Shown: positions 42,860 to 52,189 of the stretch, in pieces
Layout of the letters: each line of letters opens with the position of its first letter
Numbering within the stretch: position 1 is the stretch's first letter
Assembly: GCA_024398055.1 (NCBI GenBank)
Contig: CP073749.1
Span: 2,046,594 to 2,110,593 of the forward strand
DNA from: a bacterium SCSIO 12741
GTDB lineage: Bacteria > Bacteroidota > Bacteroidia > Flavobacteriales_G > Salibacteraceae
DNA length: 64,000 bases
Reading direction: 5' to 3'
Notes under the pieces: model-generated
What the model was told of the DNA's origin: nothing
The model's input: the letters and a program-made list of their open reading frames with translations, nothing else
Database searches by the model: none
Made by a program: the position numbers and the translations under genes

Positions 42860-44695
42860 ATGAATCCATTTGAAGATCGGAAGTTTGTCATACTGGGTAT
42901 ATTCTTTACCGTTGTCCTCATCTTTATTGGGCGGCTCTTCTACATTCAAATTGTAGACGATTCTTACGCTCTTTCTGCCCGAAACCAGGCCGTTCGTTAC
43001 GTTACCCAATATCCGGTAAGAGGATTAATCTACGATAGGCATGGTGAGCTTTTGGTGTACAACGAAGCGGCTTACGATCTCATGGTTATTCCCCGCCGGG
43101 TGAAGGACCTTGATACCTTGGGATTTTGCGAATTGGTTGGTATTACTGACTCCACTTTCGTGGCCAAAATGGAAAAGGCCAAAGACTACAGTACGTATAA
43201 GGCCTCCATTTTACTCAAGCAAATACCGGCCGGTCACTGGGCGAAGATCTCGGAGCGCCTGTACAAGTACAAAGGCTTTTTTGGCCAGAAACGTACATTG
43301 AGAAAATATCCCGCTGCCGCCGCTGGACATACCCTCGGATACATCAGCGAGGTAAACTACAACGATCTCGAAAAAGACCCATACTACCTGAAAGGGGATT
43401 ACATCGGTAAACGTGGACTGGAGCGGGAATACGAAGCTGAACTTCGCGGAAAGCGGGGTAAAAAAGTATTGATGGTTGACGTGCACAACCGGGTAAAGGG
43501 AAGCTATATGAACGGGAAGTATGATACCCTTCCGGTTAGTGGCTTTAACTTAATCTCTACCCTCGATCGCGAACTTCAGGTTTATGGTGAAAAACTGATG
43601 CAAGGCAAGCGGGGAAGTATTGTGGCTATCGAACCCTCTTCGGGTGAAATTCTGGCCATGGTCTCGGCTCCAGGCTATGATCCCAACCTTTTGGTGGGAA
43701 GGCCAAGGTCTGAGAACTACAATCGACTTCAGGCCAATGACAGTTTGAATCCCTTGTTTAACCGAGCCATCAGTGCTGAATACCGACCAGGATCTATTTT
43801 TAAGCTGGTGCAAAGCCTTATCGCCCTGGAGAGCGGAGTTATTCGCCCGGAAACTCGGTTCGTTTGTAACCGATCCATTATCGGCTGTCACGGAGCTCAT
43901 ACCAACGATGATTTGATGAATGCCATCAAGCATTCGTGCAACCCTTATTTCTACCAGGTATACAAGCGAATGATCCAGCCCGGTGAAAAATCCAATTTGA
44001 TTGATGATGCCCATATTGGTTTGGCTCGGTGGCAGAAGAAAGTCAGAAAATTTGGCTTTGGCGTCCGCCTTCAAACCGACTTACCAGGGGTTCACCGAGG
44101 TTCGGTTCCAGGTGTCACACTCTACGATAAATGGTATCGGGGAAGTTGGAATTTCCGCACTATTTACTCCAACAGTATCGGGGAAGGGGAGCTACAGGTA
44201 ATTCCAATTCAAATGGCGAACCTGGCTTCGATTATTGCCAACAAGGGCTATTACTACACACCCCACTTCATTCGGTCCATTGGAGAAAATGATTCCATTC
44301 GTGAAGCGTATCGAGTACGTCACAACACCGATGTTTCAGAAGAGCATTTTGAACCGGTTATTGAAGCCATGTACCAGGTGGTTAACGAATCCGGAGGTAC
44401 CGCTCGGCGGGCACGAATGGATAGCGTGGTGGTTTGCGGAAAAACCGGAACCGTTCAGAATGATCCCTGGCCGGATCACTCCGTATTTATCGCATTTGCT
44501 CCACGGGAGAATCCGAAAATTGCTATTGCAGTTTATGTAGAATACTCTGATTTTGGAGGAACCTGGTCGGCACCGATCGCCAGCTTAATGATTGAAAAGT
44601 ACCTGTACGGGGAGGTTACCCGACTGGAAAAAGAAAAACGAATTCTCGACGCAGAATTCCTGGATATTTATGAGGGCAAGAAAAAGTCTGACTGA
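42860..44695 (+). CDS. mrdA: Penicillin-binding protein 2
   Basis: PBP2 is the class B transpeptidase that cross-links peptidoglycan during elongation. The 611-residue protein has an N-terminal membrane anchor (about 11-31), a dimerisation domain (about 50-215) and the transpeptidase with Ser312 in RPGSIFK, SCN in KHSCNPYFYQ near 356 and KTGT near 533. It works with the RodA glycosyltransferase encoded immediately downstream with a 26-base overlap. Confidence 0.95.
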   Translation: MNPFEDRKFVILGIFFTVVLIFIGRLFYIQIVDDSYALSARNQAVRYVTQYPVRGLIYDRHGELLVYNEAAYDLMVIPRRVKDLDTLGFCELVGITDSTFVAKMEKAKDYSTYKASILLKQIPAGHWAKISERLYKYKGFFGQKRTLRKYPAAAAGHTLGYISEVNYNDLEKDPYYLKGDYIGKRGLEREYEAELRGKRGKKVLMVDVHNRVKGSYMNGKYDTLPVSGFNLISTLDRELQVYGEKLMQGKRGSIVAIEPSSGEILAMVSAPGYDPNLLVGRPRSENYNRLQANDSLNPLFNRAISAEYRPGSIFKLVQSLIALESGVIRPETRFVCNRSIIGCHGAHTNDDLMNAIKHSCNPYFYQVYKRMIQPGEKSNLIDDAHIGLARWQKKVRKFGFGVRLQTDLPGVHRGSVPGVTLYDKWYRGSWNFRTIYSNSIGEGELQVIPIQMANLASIIANKGYYYTPHFIRSIGENDSIREAYRVRHNTDVSEEHFEPVIEAMYQVVNESGGTARRARMDSVVVCGKTGTVQNDPWPDHSVFIAFAPRENPKIAIAVYVEYSDFGGTWSAPIASLMIEKYLYGEVTRLEKEKRILDAEFLDIYEGKKKSD

Positions 44696-45974
44696 AAATA
44701 TTGACTGGCTGTTGGTCTGGTTGTATGTGCTTCTGGTCATTATGGGCTGGGTCAATATCTATGCGGCTACCTACAACGAGGAGTTTCCTTCTATTTTCTC
44801 CCTGCAGCAATCTTATGGAAAGCAGTTTCTTTTCATTGGGGTGTCTCTGGTTTTGGGTTGGATTATCCTCATGCTCGATCCGCGATTCTTTTCCCGGTTG
44901 GCCTATCCCATTTATATATGGTGCCTGTTGCTGCTCGTTGGTGTGCTCCTAATTGGTAAGGAAATCAACGGGGCCAAGTCCTGGTACATCATTGGTTCCT
45001 TCTCATTTCAGCCCTCAGAGTTAGCCAAGTTTGGTACGGCCCTGGCGTTGACCCAATACCTATCCTCTTTGGGAAAAAAGTTTCAAGGAGTTATTACCCG
45101 TTTCCAATCCATTCTCATCATGGCCTTGCCGGCCGTATTGATTTTACTTCAGCCGGATACGGGTTCTGTGCTGGTTTTTGGTGCCTTCATTTTTGTGCTG
45201 TATCGCGAAGGGTTAAGTGGTAACATTTTACTCCTCGGTTTTGGTGCGGTAGTGCTGTTTATCCTGGCTCTATTGCTCAACCAGACAACCATTTCCTTAC
45301 CCTTCGATTTGCAGATGAGTGGTCAGGCTATGATGATTTTGGTAATTGCCTTGATTTGCGGCGTACTCTATTATTTGTTCAAAAGGATTAAAGGCGTTCG
45401 CTGGGTTTTGTTGGGGGCTTTTGTGGTTTGTTCCGGTTACATTTTTGGTGTAAATCACTTGTTCAACAATGTGCTCAAGGAGCACCACCAAGCTCGGATA
45501 AACGAACTTCTGGGTATTGAGCATGACCCAACAGGAGCCGGGTACAACGTTCACCAGTCCAAAATTGCCATTGGATCAGGTGGTGCCTTTGGAAAGGGAT
45601 TTCTTCAGGGAACTCAAACCAAATACGACTTCGTTCCCGAGCAAAGTACCGATTTCATTTTCTGCACCGTTGGTGAAGAATGGGGATTTGCGGGAAGCTT
45701 TGTAGTGGTGGTGCTTTTCCTGATCTTGTTGTTCAGACTGGTCACTGCAGCCGAACGACAGCGAAGTAAGTTTTCGCGAATTTATGGATACTGTGTTGCA
45801 TCCATATTCTTTTTTCACCTCTCCATTAACGTGGGAATGACCATTGGATTGGCTCCGGTAATTGGAATTCCGTTGCCCTTCTTTTCATACGGAGGGTCTA
45901 GCCTGTTGGCTTTCACCTTGTTGCTGTTTAGCTTTATCAAAATGGACTCAGAACGCATGCATATCCTGCGTTAA
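44670..45974 (+). CDS. rodA: Peptidoglycan glycosyltransferase RodA
   Basis: RodA is the SEDS-family polymerase of the elongasome. The 434-residue protein has about ten membrane spans and the SEDS landmarks: SFQPSELAKFG near 112, LQPDTGSVLVF near 160 and FVPEQSTDFIFCTVGEEWGF near 315, then GIPLPFFSYGGSSLL near the end. I start it at ATG 44670, overlapping mrdA by 26 bases; an earlier in-frame ATG at 44592 would give a polar tail not expected before the first span. The gene is convergent with nfu 9 bases away. Confidence 0.94.
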   Translation: MRARKSLTENIDWLLVWLYVLLVIMGWVNIYAATYNEEFPSIFSLQQSYGKQFLFIGVSLVLGWIILMLDPRFFSRLAYPIYIWCLLLLVGVLLIGKEINGAKSWYIIGSFSFQPSELAKFGTALALTQYLSSLGKKFQGVITRFQSILIMALPAVLILLQPDTGSVLVFGAFIFVLYREGLSGNILLLGFGAVVLFILALLLNQTTISLPFDLQMSGQAMMILVIALICGVLYYLFKRIKGVRWVLLGAFVVCSGYIFGVNHLFNNVLKEHHQARINELLGIEHDPTGAGYNVHQSKIAIGSGGAFGKGFLQGTQTKYDFVPEQSTDFIFCTVGEEWGFAGSFVVVVLFLILLFRLVTAAERQRSKFSRIYGYCVASIFFFHLSINVGMTIGLAPVIGIPLPFFSYGGSSLLAFTLLLFSFIKMDSERMHILR

Positions 45975-45983
45975 CGGCCCCTT

Positions 45984-46619
45984 TTAATCTTCTAAAGCTA
46001 CCACATCTTTTACTTCGGGTAGCATTTGATTAAACAGGTTTTGAATCCCATTTTTCAAAGTCACCGTAGAAGATGGGCAACCGCTACAAGCCCCTTTTAG
46101 AGTGAGTGTTAATTTGCCTTCGCTGTAGGAGTTAAACTCAATAGCACCTCCGTCACTGGCTACTGCCGGACGTACATAGTCTTCCAGAATTTCCATGATT
46201 TTTTCCTCCATTTCATTTTGAGGAATAACCGGCGCATTCTTGTCTACTTTTTGTTCTTCTTCCTTGGCGTTTGCCTCTGGCTGTGCTTCAGCTTCAACCG
46301 GCGTTTTGCTAAATACCGGATGATCCGTGGCCAGGTAATTCTGAATGTATTCTCTTACCTCACCAAAAACTTCCTGCCATTCTACCAAGTCGTTTTTGAT
46401 CACCGTAATGAAATTGGCAGTGATAAAAACACCCGTAACAAATGGGAAGGTAAATAAACGTTGAGCCAAAGGTGAATCTCCAGCCTCTTCCGGGCTATTG
46501 TATTCAACAGAAACCCCGTCATGAAGGAAGGTTCGGGTAGAAACAAATTTCATGGCTCCCGGATTGGGAGTACTTTCGGCGTAGATACTTACTGGTTTTC
46601 TTTTCTTTACTTCTTCCAT
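45984..46619 (-). CDS. NifU-like Fe-S cluster scaffold (Nfu)
   Basis: Nfu proteins carry and deliver iron-sulfur clusters. The protein from ATG 46619 has 211 residues: an Nfu_N domain (about 8-90, IYAESTPNPGAMKFV, SPLAQRLFTFPFVTGVFI), an acidic Lys/Glu/Ala linker and a NifU C-terminal domain with the cluster ligands C-x-x-C in GACSGCPSS. A longer reading from 46733 would add 38 unrelated residues and run through the promoter box at 46640-46647, so it is rejected. It is divergent from the HYC_CC_PP-like gene. Confidence 0.9.
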   Translation of the reverse strand: MEEVKKRKPVSIYAESTPNPGAMKFVSTRTFLHDGVSVEYNSPEEAGDSPLAQRLFTFPFVTGVFITANFITVIKNDLVEWQEVFGEVREYIQNYLATDHPVFSKTPVEAEAQPEANAKEEEQKVDKNAPVIPQNEMEEKIMEILEDYVRPAVASDGGAIEFNSYSEGKLTLTLKGACSGCPSSTVTLKNGIQNLFNQMLPEVKDVVALED

Positions 46620-46639
46620 GGAAAGCAATTTTGCGGCTA

Positions 46640-46647
46640 CAAATTTA
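46640..46647 (-). promoter_or_regulatory. TAAATTTG -7 box upstream of nfu
   Basis: On the minus strand TAAATTTG lies 20 bases before the ATG at 46619, which supports that start. On the plus strand TAATTTTG (46691-46698) lies only 6 bases before the ATG at 46705, a possible but very short-leader promoter for the divergent gene. Confidence 0.4.
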
Positions 46648-46704
46648 AGGTCTATTAAGATGCCGGAATGGAAAGGTTCGAGGAAATCAGTAATTTTGTA
46701 AGCC

Positions 46705-47100
46705 ATGAAACTTTGGAAGTCCATAGTATCCACCTTTTTAGCTGCCTTATTATTGGTAGCAGGATCGGGCTATTCACTCCATCGTATGGTGTGTCTGCAT
46801 AGCGGTAAAACGCAAACCAGCTTGTTTGAATTCAAGTGCTGTTCAGACAATCATGGTGAACCACAGGAGACCACCTTAAAAGGAAAATGCTGCGAGAAGG
46901 ATTCCATGAATCTTTCTGTAGATGAGTTTTCTTCCCAAAAAGACGAGACTCAGGCCCAATTAGCTTTTTGTACACTCTTTACCTGGGAGTCCAACGAATT
47001 TGACTTTACAACCCTACATAGGATTCTGGATTATGCAGATTCCTCCCCACCATTTGTACTGAAAAATAGGCATATACGCCACCAGGTATTCCTATGTTGA
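46705..47100 (+). CDS. Small Cys-rich secreted protein, HYC_CC_PP-like
   Basis: This is a 131-residue protein with a signal peptide or anchor (about 8-22). Its cysteine pattern is His26-x3-Cys30, Cys45-Cys46, Cys62-Cys63 and a C-terminal Cys131, with SPPFV before a polar tail. That matches the His/Cys, CC, CC, PP layout of the HYC_CC_PP group, which often precedes a TonB-dependent receptor; here one follows after 55 bases. The His/Cys richness suggests metal binding, which is inference. Function is not established. The first motif is H-R-M-V-C instead of H-Y-C, so membership is likely but not certain. Confidence 0.65.
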   Translation: MKLWKSIVSTFLAALLLVAGSGYSLHRMVCLHSGKTQTSLFEFKCCSDNHGEPQETTLKGKCCEKDSMNLSVDEFSSQKDETQAQLAFCTLFTWESNEFDFTTLHRILDYADSSPPFVLKNRHIRHQVFLC

Positions 47101-47155
47101 TTGTTTACTGATTGACCGGATTTAACCCGATTTTCAAACAGTAAGCAATTCTAAT

Positions 47156-49369
47156 ATGTACAAATCAAGTTTTATTTTATTCCTTCAACTTCTTCTAACG
47201 GTGCCCTTATTGGCTCAGGTGAAAGGAGTCGTTACCTCTCCCTCCGCCACCGGTGAAGAGGAGGCCCTGCCAGGGGTAAACATTGTTTGGGCGGGAACCA
47301 CAGAAGGAGGTTCTACCAATGCACAGGGTAAGTTTTCCCTAAAAGCCCCAGACCAATTACCGGCCAAGCTGGTGTTTTCTTATGTCGGATTCCAGTCCGA
47401 TACGATTAACGTTACAGCACCCAACCAAAAAATCAAATTGTCTTTAAAGTCCTCAGTAGTGCTGGAAGGAGTTACCGTTCAAGAGCGGAAACAATCTACC
47501 TCCCTCAATCTAATGAGCACTATTCAAGTGGAAGAACTCAACTCTGGCGAACTGGAGCGAGCCGCTTGTTGCAATCTTTCAGAAGCATTTGAAACCAATG
47601 CTTCCGTCGATGTGGTTGCGGCAGATGGCGTAACGGGCTCCAAAAAGATCCAGATGCTTGGTCTCGATGGTGTATACACCTCTATGCAGTTCGAGAACTT
47701 TCCTTTTGTCCGCGGATTAGCGGCGATGGATGGGTTGAGCAATGTGCCCGGAACTTGGGTAGAGAGCATCCAGATAAGCAAGGGGACAGGTTCTGTGCTT
47801 AATGGCTATGAGCCTATGACGGGCCAGATCAATATTGAGTTGATCAAGCCTGATGAATTGGATGAACGTGTTTTCGTAAACCTCTATGGGAACAACATGG
47901 GCCGTATGGAGGCCAACGTTCATGTCGGAGACAAGTTGAGTAAAAAATGGAGCACCTTGCTTTTGGTACATAGCAATACCAATCAAATTAAGATAGACAA
48001 CAACAACGATGGATTTATGGACCTTCCCATAAAAGAGCAGGTTAACGTAATGAACCGTTGGAAATACAAAGGTGACCGTTATAGAACCCAGTTTGGCGTT
48101 AGGGCCATGGCTGAAAACAAGTCAGGTGGACAGTTAGGCTATAACCCTGATTTTGATTACGGAACCACCAATCATTACGGTACCTCGGCAGAGGCTCAGC
48201 ATGTGGAAGCCTATTTCAAAAATGGTTTCCTTTTTAAGGATCATCCCAAGCGTACCATGGCTTTTTTCATTCGGGCCAACTACCACGATCAAAAGTATCA
48301 GGCAGGGTTAACGGAATACGATGGTACTGAAACCTATATCTACCTTAATTACATCTACGCGGATGCTTTCAAGAATTCTGATCATCGATACAAGGTTGGT
48401 GCAAGCTTCGTGTACGACGACTACGATGAGACCTTTCGGGGAACTTCTTATCAAAGAACGGAACAGGTGCCTGGTATTTTTGGAGAGTACACCTACAAGG
48501 GAAAGAAGTTTGGCGCAGTCGCTGGTTTGCGAGGCGATTTCCATAATCTCTATGGAAATCAGGTTTCCCCTAAATTGAATGTGAAATACAACTTCAACAA
48601 GCGTGGAGTTGTAAGGGGTACCCTTGGACGTGGATTTCGGGTAGCCAATATTTTTACCGACAATGTATCCACCTTCGTGAGTCAGCGTCAAATTCAAATA
48701 CAGCAAGACCTACAACCCGAAGTAGCCTGGAATACTGGCCTTTCTGCTACCCAGAAATTTCAGATCCAGAATCGGGATGTAACCGCTCATTTGGAGTATT
48801 TCTACACTCATTTTGAAAACCAGGTTTTGGTCGATCGGGAAACTCCGGGAATGTTGGCGTTTTACAACTTGGATGGCCAATCTTTTTCCCATGCCGTTCA
48901 AGCGGAGTTGAGCTATCAGCCCTGGAAGGTATTGGAATTGCGCGTTGCAGCTAAATATCTGGATGTAAAGGCAACTTATCAGGGAGATCTGAAGCAGGTT
49001 CCTTTGGTTCCCAATTGGAGAGGTCTTTTTTCCATTGGCTACCAGACTTTGAACAAAAAATGGCAGGCGGATTTAACGACCCAGTTTGTTGGAGAAGGAC
49101 GGATGCCATCTACTATCGGAAATGCGCCTGAAAATGTTCGACCAAATCATTCAGATGCTTACGCCTTGATCAATGCTCAGTTGACACGACGGTTTAGAAA
49201 GATTGAATTGTATGCAGGAGTAGAAAACCTGGGTAATTTTCAGCAACCCAGCGCCTTGATATCTGCCGATGATCCTTTTAATTCCGAATTTGACGCATCC
49301 TTGGTTTGGGGACCGCTTAATGGCCGGGTAATTTACGGTGGATTAAGATTGAAGTTGTTTAAGTCTTAA
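47156..49369 (+). CDS. TonB-dependent receptor with CarboxypepD_reg-like domain
   Basis: This is an outer-membrane transporter of 737 residues. After the signal peptide (to about LLAQ) comes a carboxypeptidase-regulatory-like domain (about 22-100, FSYVGFQSDTI), a plug domain (about 115-235) and a 22-strand-type barrel ending in YGGLRLKLFKS. The plug contains a vicinal Cys138-Cys139 in ERAACCNLSEAFETN, a feature of one Bacteroidota receptor subgroup. It follows the Cys-rich small protein gene and has no SusD partner, which argues against a glycan substrate. A metal or metal-complex substrate is a guess from the cysteines. Confidence 0.88.
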   Translation: MYKSSFILFLQLLLTVPLLAQVKGVVTSPSATGEEEALPGVNIVWAGTTEGGSTNAQGKFSLKAPDQLPAKLVFSYVGFQSDTINVTAPNQKIKLSLKSSVVLEGVTVQERKQSTSLNLMSTIQVEELNSGELERAACCNLSEAFETNASVDVVAADGVTGSKKIQMLGLDGVYTSMQFENFPFVRGLAAMDGLSNVPGTWVESIQISKGTGSVLNGYEPMTGQINIELIKPDELDERVFVNLYGNNMGRMEANVHVGDKLSKKWSTLLLVHSNTNQIKIDNNNDGFMDLPIKEQVNVMNRWKYKGDRYRTQFGVRAMAENKSGGQLGYNPDFDYGTTNHYGTSAEAQHVEAYFKNGFLFKDHPKRTMAFFIRANYHDQKYQAGLTEYDGTETYIYLNYIYADAFKNSDHRYKVGASFVYDDYDETFRGTSYQRTEQVPGIFGEYTYKGKKFGAVAGLRGDFHNLYGNQVSPKLNVKYNFNKRGVVRGTLGRGFRVANIFTDNVSTFVSQRQIQIQQDLQPEVAWNTGLSATQKFQIQNRDVTAHLEYFYTHFENQVLVDRETPGMLAFYNLDGQSFSHAVQAELSYQPWKVLELRVAAKYLDVKATYQGDLKQVPLVPNWRGLFSIGYQTLNKKWQADLTTQFVGEGRMPSTIGNAPENVRPNHSDAYALINAQLTRRFRKIELYAGVENLGNFQQPSALISADDPFNSEFDASLVWGPLNGRVIYGGLRLKLFKS

Positions 49370-49389
49370 TGGATTCAAAAGAATAGGGA

Positions 49390-51591
49390 CTATCGCACCA
49401 AGGTGAGGTAGCCACTAAGCCTATCACTATCTCCGAATATTGTGGTGTAGCTTACGATCCAAAAGTAGGTGCCATCAGTCATATCTGATCCATCCCATTC
49501 AATTCTTGGGTTGTTGGTCTCATAAACGAGCCTTCCCCATCGGTTGTAAATCAGGGTGTGCATTTCGGCAATACCTTCGTTGCCAATGGTGCTAAAGAGG
49601 TCGTTGTGGCCATCTCCGTTTGGTGTAAATACATTGGGAAATTCAAGCCTGGTTCTACAGGCTGTCATCTCGATGCTAATGGTATCGGATAAAGCGCACT
49701 GATTCACCCTGACGCGGGTCCAATACGTACCTGCCTGGGTGACGGCAAACCTGCTTTTGGTGGACTGGTCTTGCCATTGGTAAGTCGCTTGATCTGCCGA
49801 GGCATCGAGAAACAAGGTGTCGCCGTTACACAACACCGAGTCGTTGCCCAAATTTAACTTGGGCAGGGCAACATGGAGGATGCGAATAGTGTCTGTTGCG
49901 ATGCACTTTTTTTGGCGTACATCCACCCAATAGACGCCTGAGTCCGCTACCATCATGGTAGTCTTCGTCGACTGATCGGACCAGGTATAATCGTTTTGAT
50001 TCGGTCCGGCAAAAAGAAGGAGCGAATCACCTGGGCAAATGGTCGTGTCATTCCCTAAATGGATGTTAGGTTTTTGGTCGTAGTCCACCTGGATCGAATC
50101 GTTTACTTCGCAGCCTAATGAAAAAACTTTGACCCAAAACTTACCGGATTGAGTAACGCGTAAAGTTGAAAGGGTAGATTGATCCGACCAGGAATAGGTT
50201 GAATTTTGGGCCGACGCATCCAGAATTAACGTATCGCCTTCACATAGCGTAGTGTCTTCTCCCAATTGAACTGGATCGAGGGTAATAAATTGAACCAAAA
50301 CGGTATCTGAAGACTTGCATTTTCCCACATTCATATTTGCCCAATAACTACCGGATTGAAATACCCGATGGGTATTACCGGTCGAGCCATCTTGCCAGGT
50401 GTAGGAGGCATTGGGATCGGTGGGTTGAATGGTGAGCGTGTCACCGTCGCAAAGAGTCGTGTCGCGGCCTAAAAAATTCGAAGCCAATTGCAGCGGTTGA
50501 ATCACAATTGAATCGCGCAGGGAGCATTGATTAATCGTAATGTCTACCCAATAGGTACCTGTTTTATGAACTTTGATAGAGCCATTGGTGCTGCCATCTT
50601 TCCATACATAGGAGGCATTCGGCAAAGAGGCATTTAAAGTGAGCGTATCGCCTTGGCAAATGGACGTATCGTTGCCCAACAGAGACTGGGCAAAAGAATG
50701 AAATTGGATTTCGATAGAATCCCGGGTGGCACAGTTGTTTCGAGTGACATCTACCCAATAAATTCCGGGCTTAAAAACGCGATTTGTGCTCTGGGTTGCT
50801 CCACCCTTCCATTGATAAGTAGAATTGGCTGCAAAGGCATCCAGGGTGAGTGTGTCACCCGGGCAAAGAGTGGTATCATTACCAATGTTTACAGTGGGTC
50901 CGTTGGTGCAGGTGGAAATGTAGATACTGTCAATTCCCATTCGCAATCCACCCGCTGAATCCGTGGTGGATAGATCCTGGACGGGATCATCATCCATGGG
51001 AAGGAATTTGATGGAATGAGAGGCAGCGGTAGCCGTGAATGAAATGCTCCGAGCTTCCCAGGCAAAATTGTTGTGGTTATAATGGGTTCTACTCACCGTT
51101 GGAGTGGTTGTGCCGACGAGCGTATTATCGATGTATACAGCCCAAGAACCCGAGGTGTCAATGGCATTGGTTTGCTTTACCACCGATTGATGAAAATGTA
51201 CCGAGTAGGTAGCATTGGGCGTAAAACCTGAAACTGTTTGCATGATTCCCTCGTGCCAGTAACTATTGCCCAAATTGAGATGGAGTCCGCATAAAAAGGT
51301 ACTCCCTGAGTAGGGTATTCCACTGATGCCGGCGTTTGCGTTAGGGCCATTAATATCCGTAAGATCTGGAGTTGCACCATTGGTGGATGTGGCCTGGCTG
51401 TGAAGGTAGGTATTGGGTACAAATTGCCAATTGGTGGGCAGGGAAGAGGTGCCTGAGATGGTTCCGTTCAGATCGGGATTAACGAAGTTTTGCGCTTGGG
51501 ATTGGATGGTTAAACTCCCAAGAATCAGCAAAAGAACCCCTATGTTAATTCGGGTGCTTAAGACAAATGATATTAGCCTGGATGGATGCAT
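49390..51591 (-). CDS. Large T9SS type B cargo with six Ig-like repeats
   Basis: This is a secreted protein of about 733 residues. A signal peptide (to about QSQAQ) is followed by a jelly-roll-like domain (about 35-225), six repeats that each begin L-G-x-D-T-x-x-C-x-G-D-x-L and contain Y-x-W and a second Cys, and a gliding-motility-associated C-terminal domain (FTPNGDGHNDLF, IYNRWGRLVYE, WDGSDMTDGTYFW), the type B T9SS signal. ATG 51591 is preferred to a TTG at 51600. It is convergent with the receptor gene. Adhesion is a common role for this build, but nothing here proves it. Confidence 0.87.
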   Translation of the reverse strand: MHPSRLISFVLSTRINIGVLLLILGSLTIQSQAQNFVNPDLNGTISGTSSLPTNWQFVPNTYLHSQATSTNGATPDLTDINGPNANAGISGIPYSGSTFLCGLHLNLGNSYWHEGIMQTVSGFTPNATYSVHFHQSVVKQTNAIDTSGSWAVYIDNTLVGTTTPTVSRTHYNHNNFAWEARSISFTATAASHSIKFLPMDDDPVQDLSTTDSAGGLRMGIDSIYISTCTNGPTVNIGNDTTLCPGDTLTLDAFAANSTYQWKGGATQSTNRVFKPGIYWVDVTRNNCATRDSIEIQFHSFAQSLLGNDTSICQGDTLTLNASLPNASYVWKDGSTNGSIKVHKTGTYWVDITINQCSLRDSIVIQPLQLASNFLGRDTTLCDGDTLTIQPTDPNASYTWQDGSTGNTHRVFQSGSYWANMNVGKCKSSDTVLVQFITLDPVQLGEDTTLCEGDTLILDASAQNSTYSWSDQSTLSTLRVTQSGKFWVKVFSLGCEVNDSIQVDYDQKPNIHLGNDTTICPGDSLLLFAGPNQNDYTWSDQSTKTTMMVADSGVYWVDVRQKKCIATDTIRILHVALPKLNLGNDSVLCNGDTLFLDASADQATYQWQDQSTKSRFAVTQAGTYWTRVRVNQCALSDTISIEMTACRTRLEFPNVFTPNGDGHNDLFSTIGNEGIAEMHTLIYNRWGRLVYETNNPRIEWDGSDMTDGTYFWIVSYTTIFGDSDRLSGYLTLVR
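49680..50900 (-). repeat. Six tandem Ig-like protein repeats
   Basis: Six copies of a roughly 70-residue module lie head to tail. Their opening lines are LGNDTTLCPGD-like with the variants NIGNDTTLCPGD, LGNDTSICQGD, LGRDTTLCDGD, LGEDTTLCEGD, LGNDTTICPGD and LGNDSVLCNGD. Copies differ clearly at the DNA level, so the array looks old rather than recently expanded. Confidence 0.8.
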
Positions 51592-51837
51592 TAGGTTCAA
51601 TTAATTCGGTCAAATCAAGTTGGGATTTTCAATCGGCCTTTCCAAAGCATTTATGGACCTAATGAAGTGGATCCCAATAATTAGGGCTTCTTTAATCTGA
51701 CTTCTATCAAAGATACGAGCCTTGGACATTCGATTTAAAGGGCCAAAAAAATGATCCTTGGTTTCGATAAACTCAAGCCTTGGATTGAGCAATTTCATCT
51801 GCCAGAATCTCTTACCTTAGCCCTGAAAATCGGTCTT

Positions 51838-52188
51838 ATGAATATCGAAGAGTTTCGGGATTATTGCCTCGCCAAGAAAGGCGTGACAGAAGAGCTTCCT
51901 TTTGGCCCTCAAACCTTGGTGTTTAAGGTGAGTGGCAAGATGTTTACTGCCTGCAATATTGAAGATTTTGTGAGCTACAATGTAAAGTGCAATCCGGAAC
52001 GAGCTCTGGAATTGAGGGAAGAATATCACGGTATCAATCCAGGTTATCATATGAATAAGAAGCACTGGAATACGATTGAGATCGAATCGGATGTTTCGGA
52101 AGAATTGCATCAGGAAATGATCGATCATTCCTACGATTTAGTAGTCAAGAGTTTGCCGAAGAAAGATCGGGAGCTTCTCATGGATTGA
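51838..52188 (+). CDS. MmcQ/YjbR-family protein
   Basis: This is a small cytoplasmic protein of 116 residues with the CyaY-like fold of the MmcQ/YjbR family. Family features are the opening M-N-I-E-E-F-R-D-Y-C, E-L-P-F-G-P-x-T-L-V-F-K-V, C-N-P-E-R-A and the ending G-Y-H-M-N-K-K-H-W. I start it at ATG 51838; the longer frame from 51751 adds 29 residues that overlap a TACCTTAG sequence (51813-51820), a possible -7 box. Some members bind DNA; the role is unclear. DUF502 and transporter genes follow in close order. Confidence 0.85.
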   Translation: MNIEEFRDYCLAKKGVTEELPFGPQTLVFKVSGKMFTACNIEDFVSYNVKCNPERALELREEYHGINPGYHMNKKHWNTIEIESDVSEELHQEMIDHSYDLVVKSLPKKDRELLMD

Positions 52189-52189
52189 C

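Noticed and set aside
46620-46733. N-terminal extension of nfu by 38 codons
   Set aside because: It crosses the -7 box at 46640-46647 and overlaps the divergent gene, and the extra residues are unlike any Nfu.
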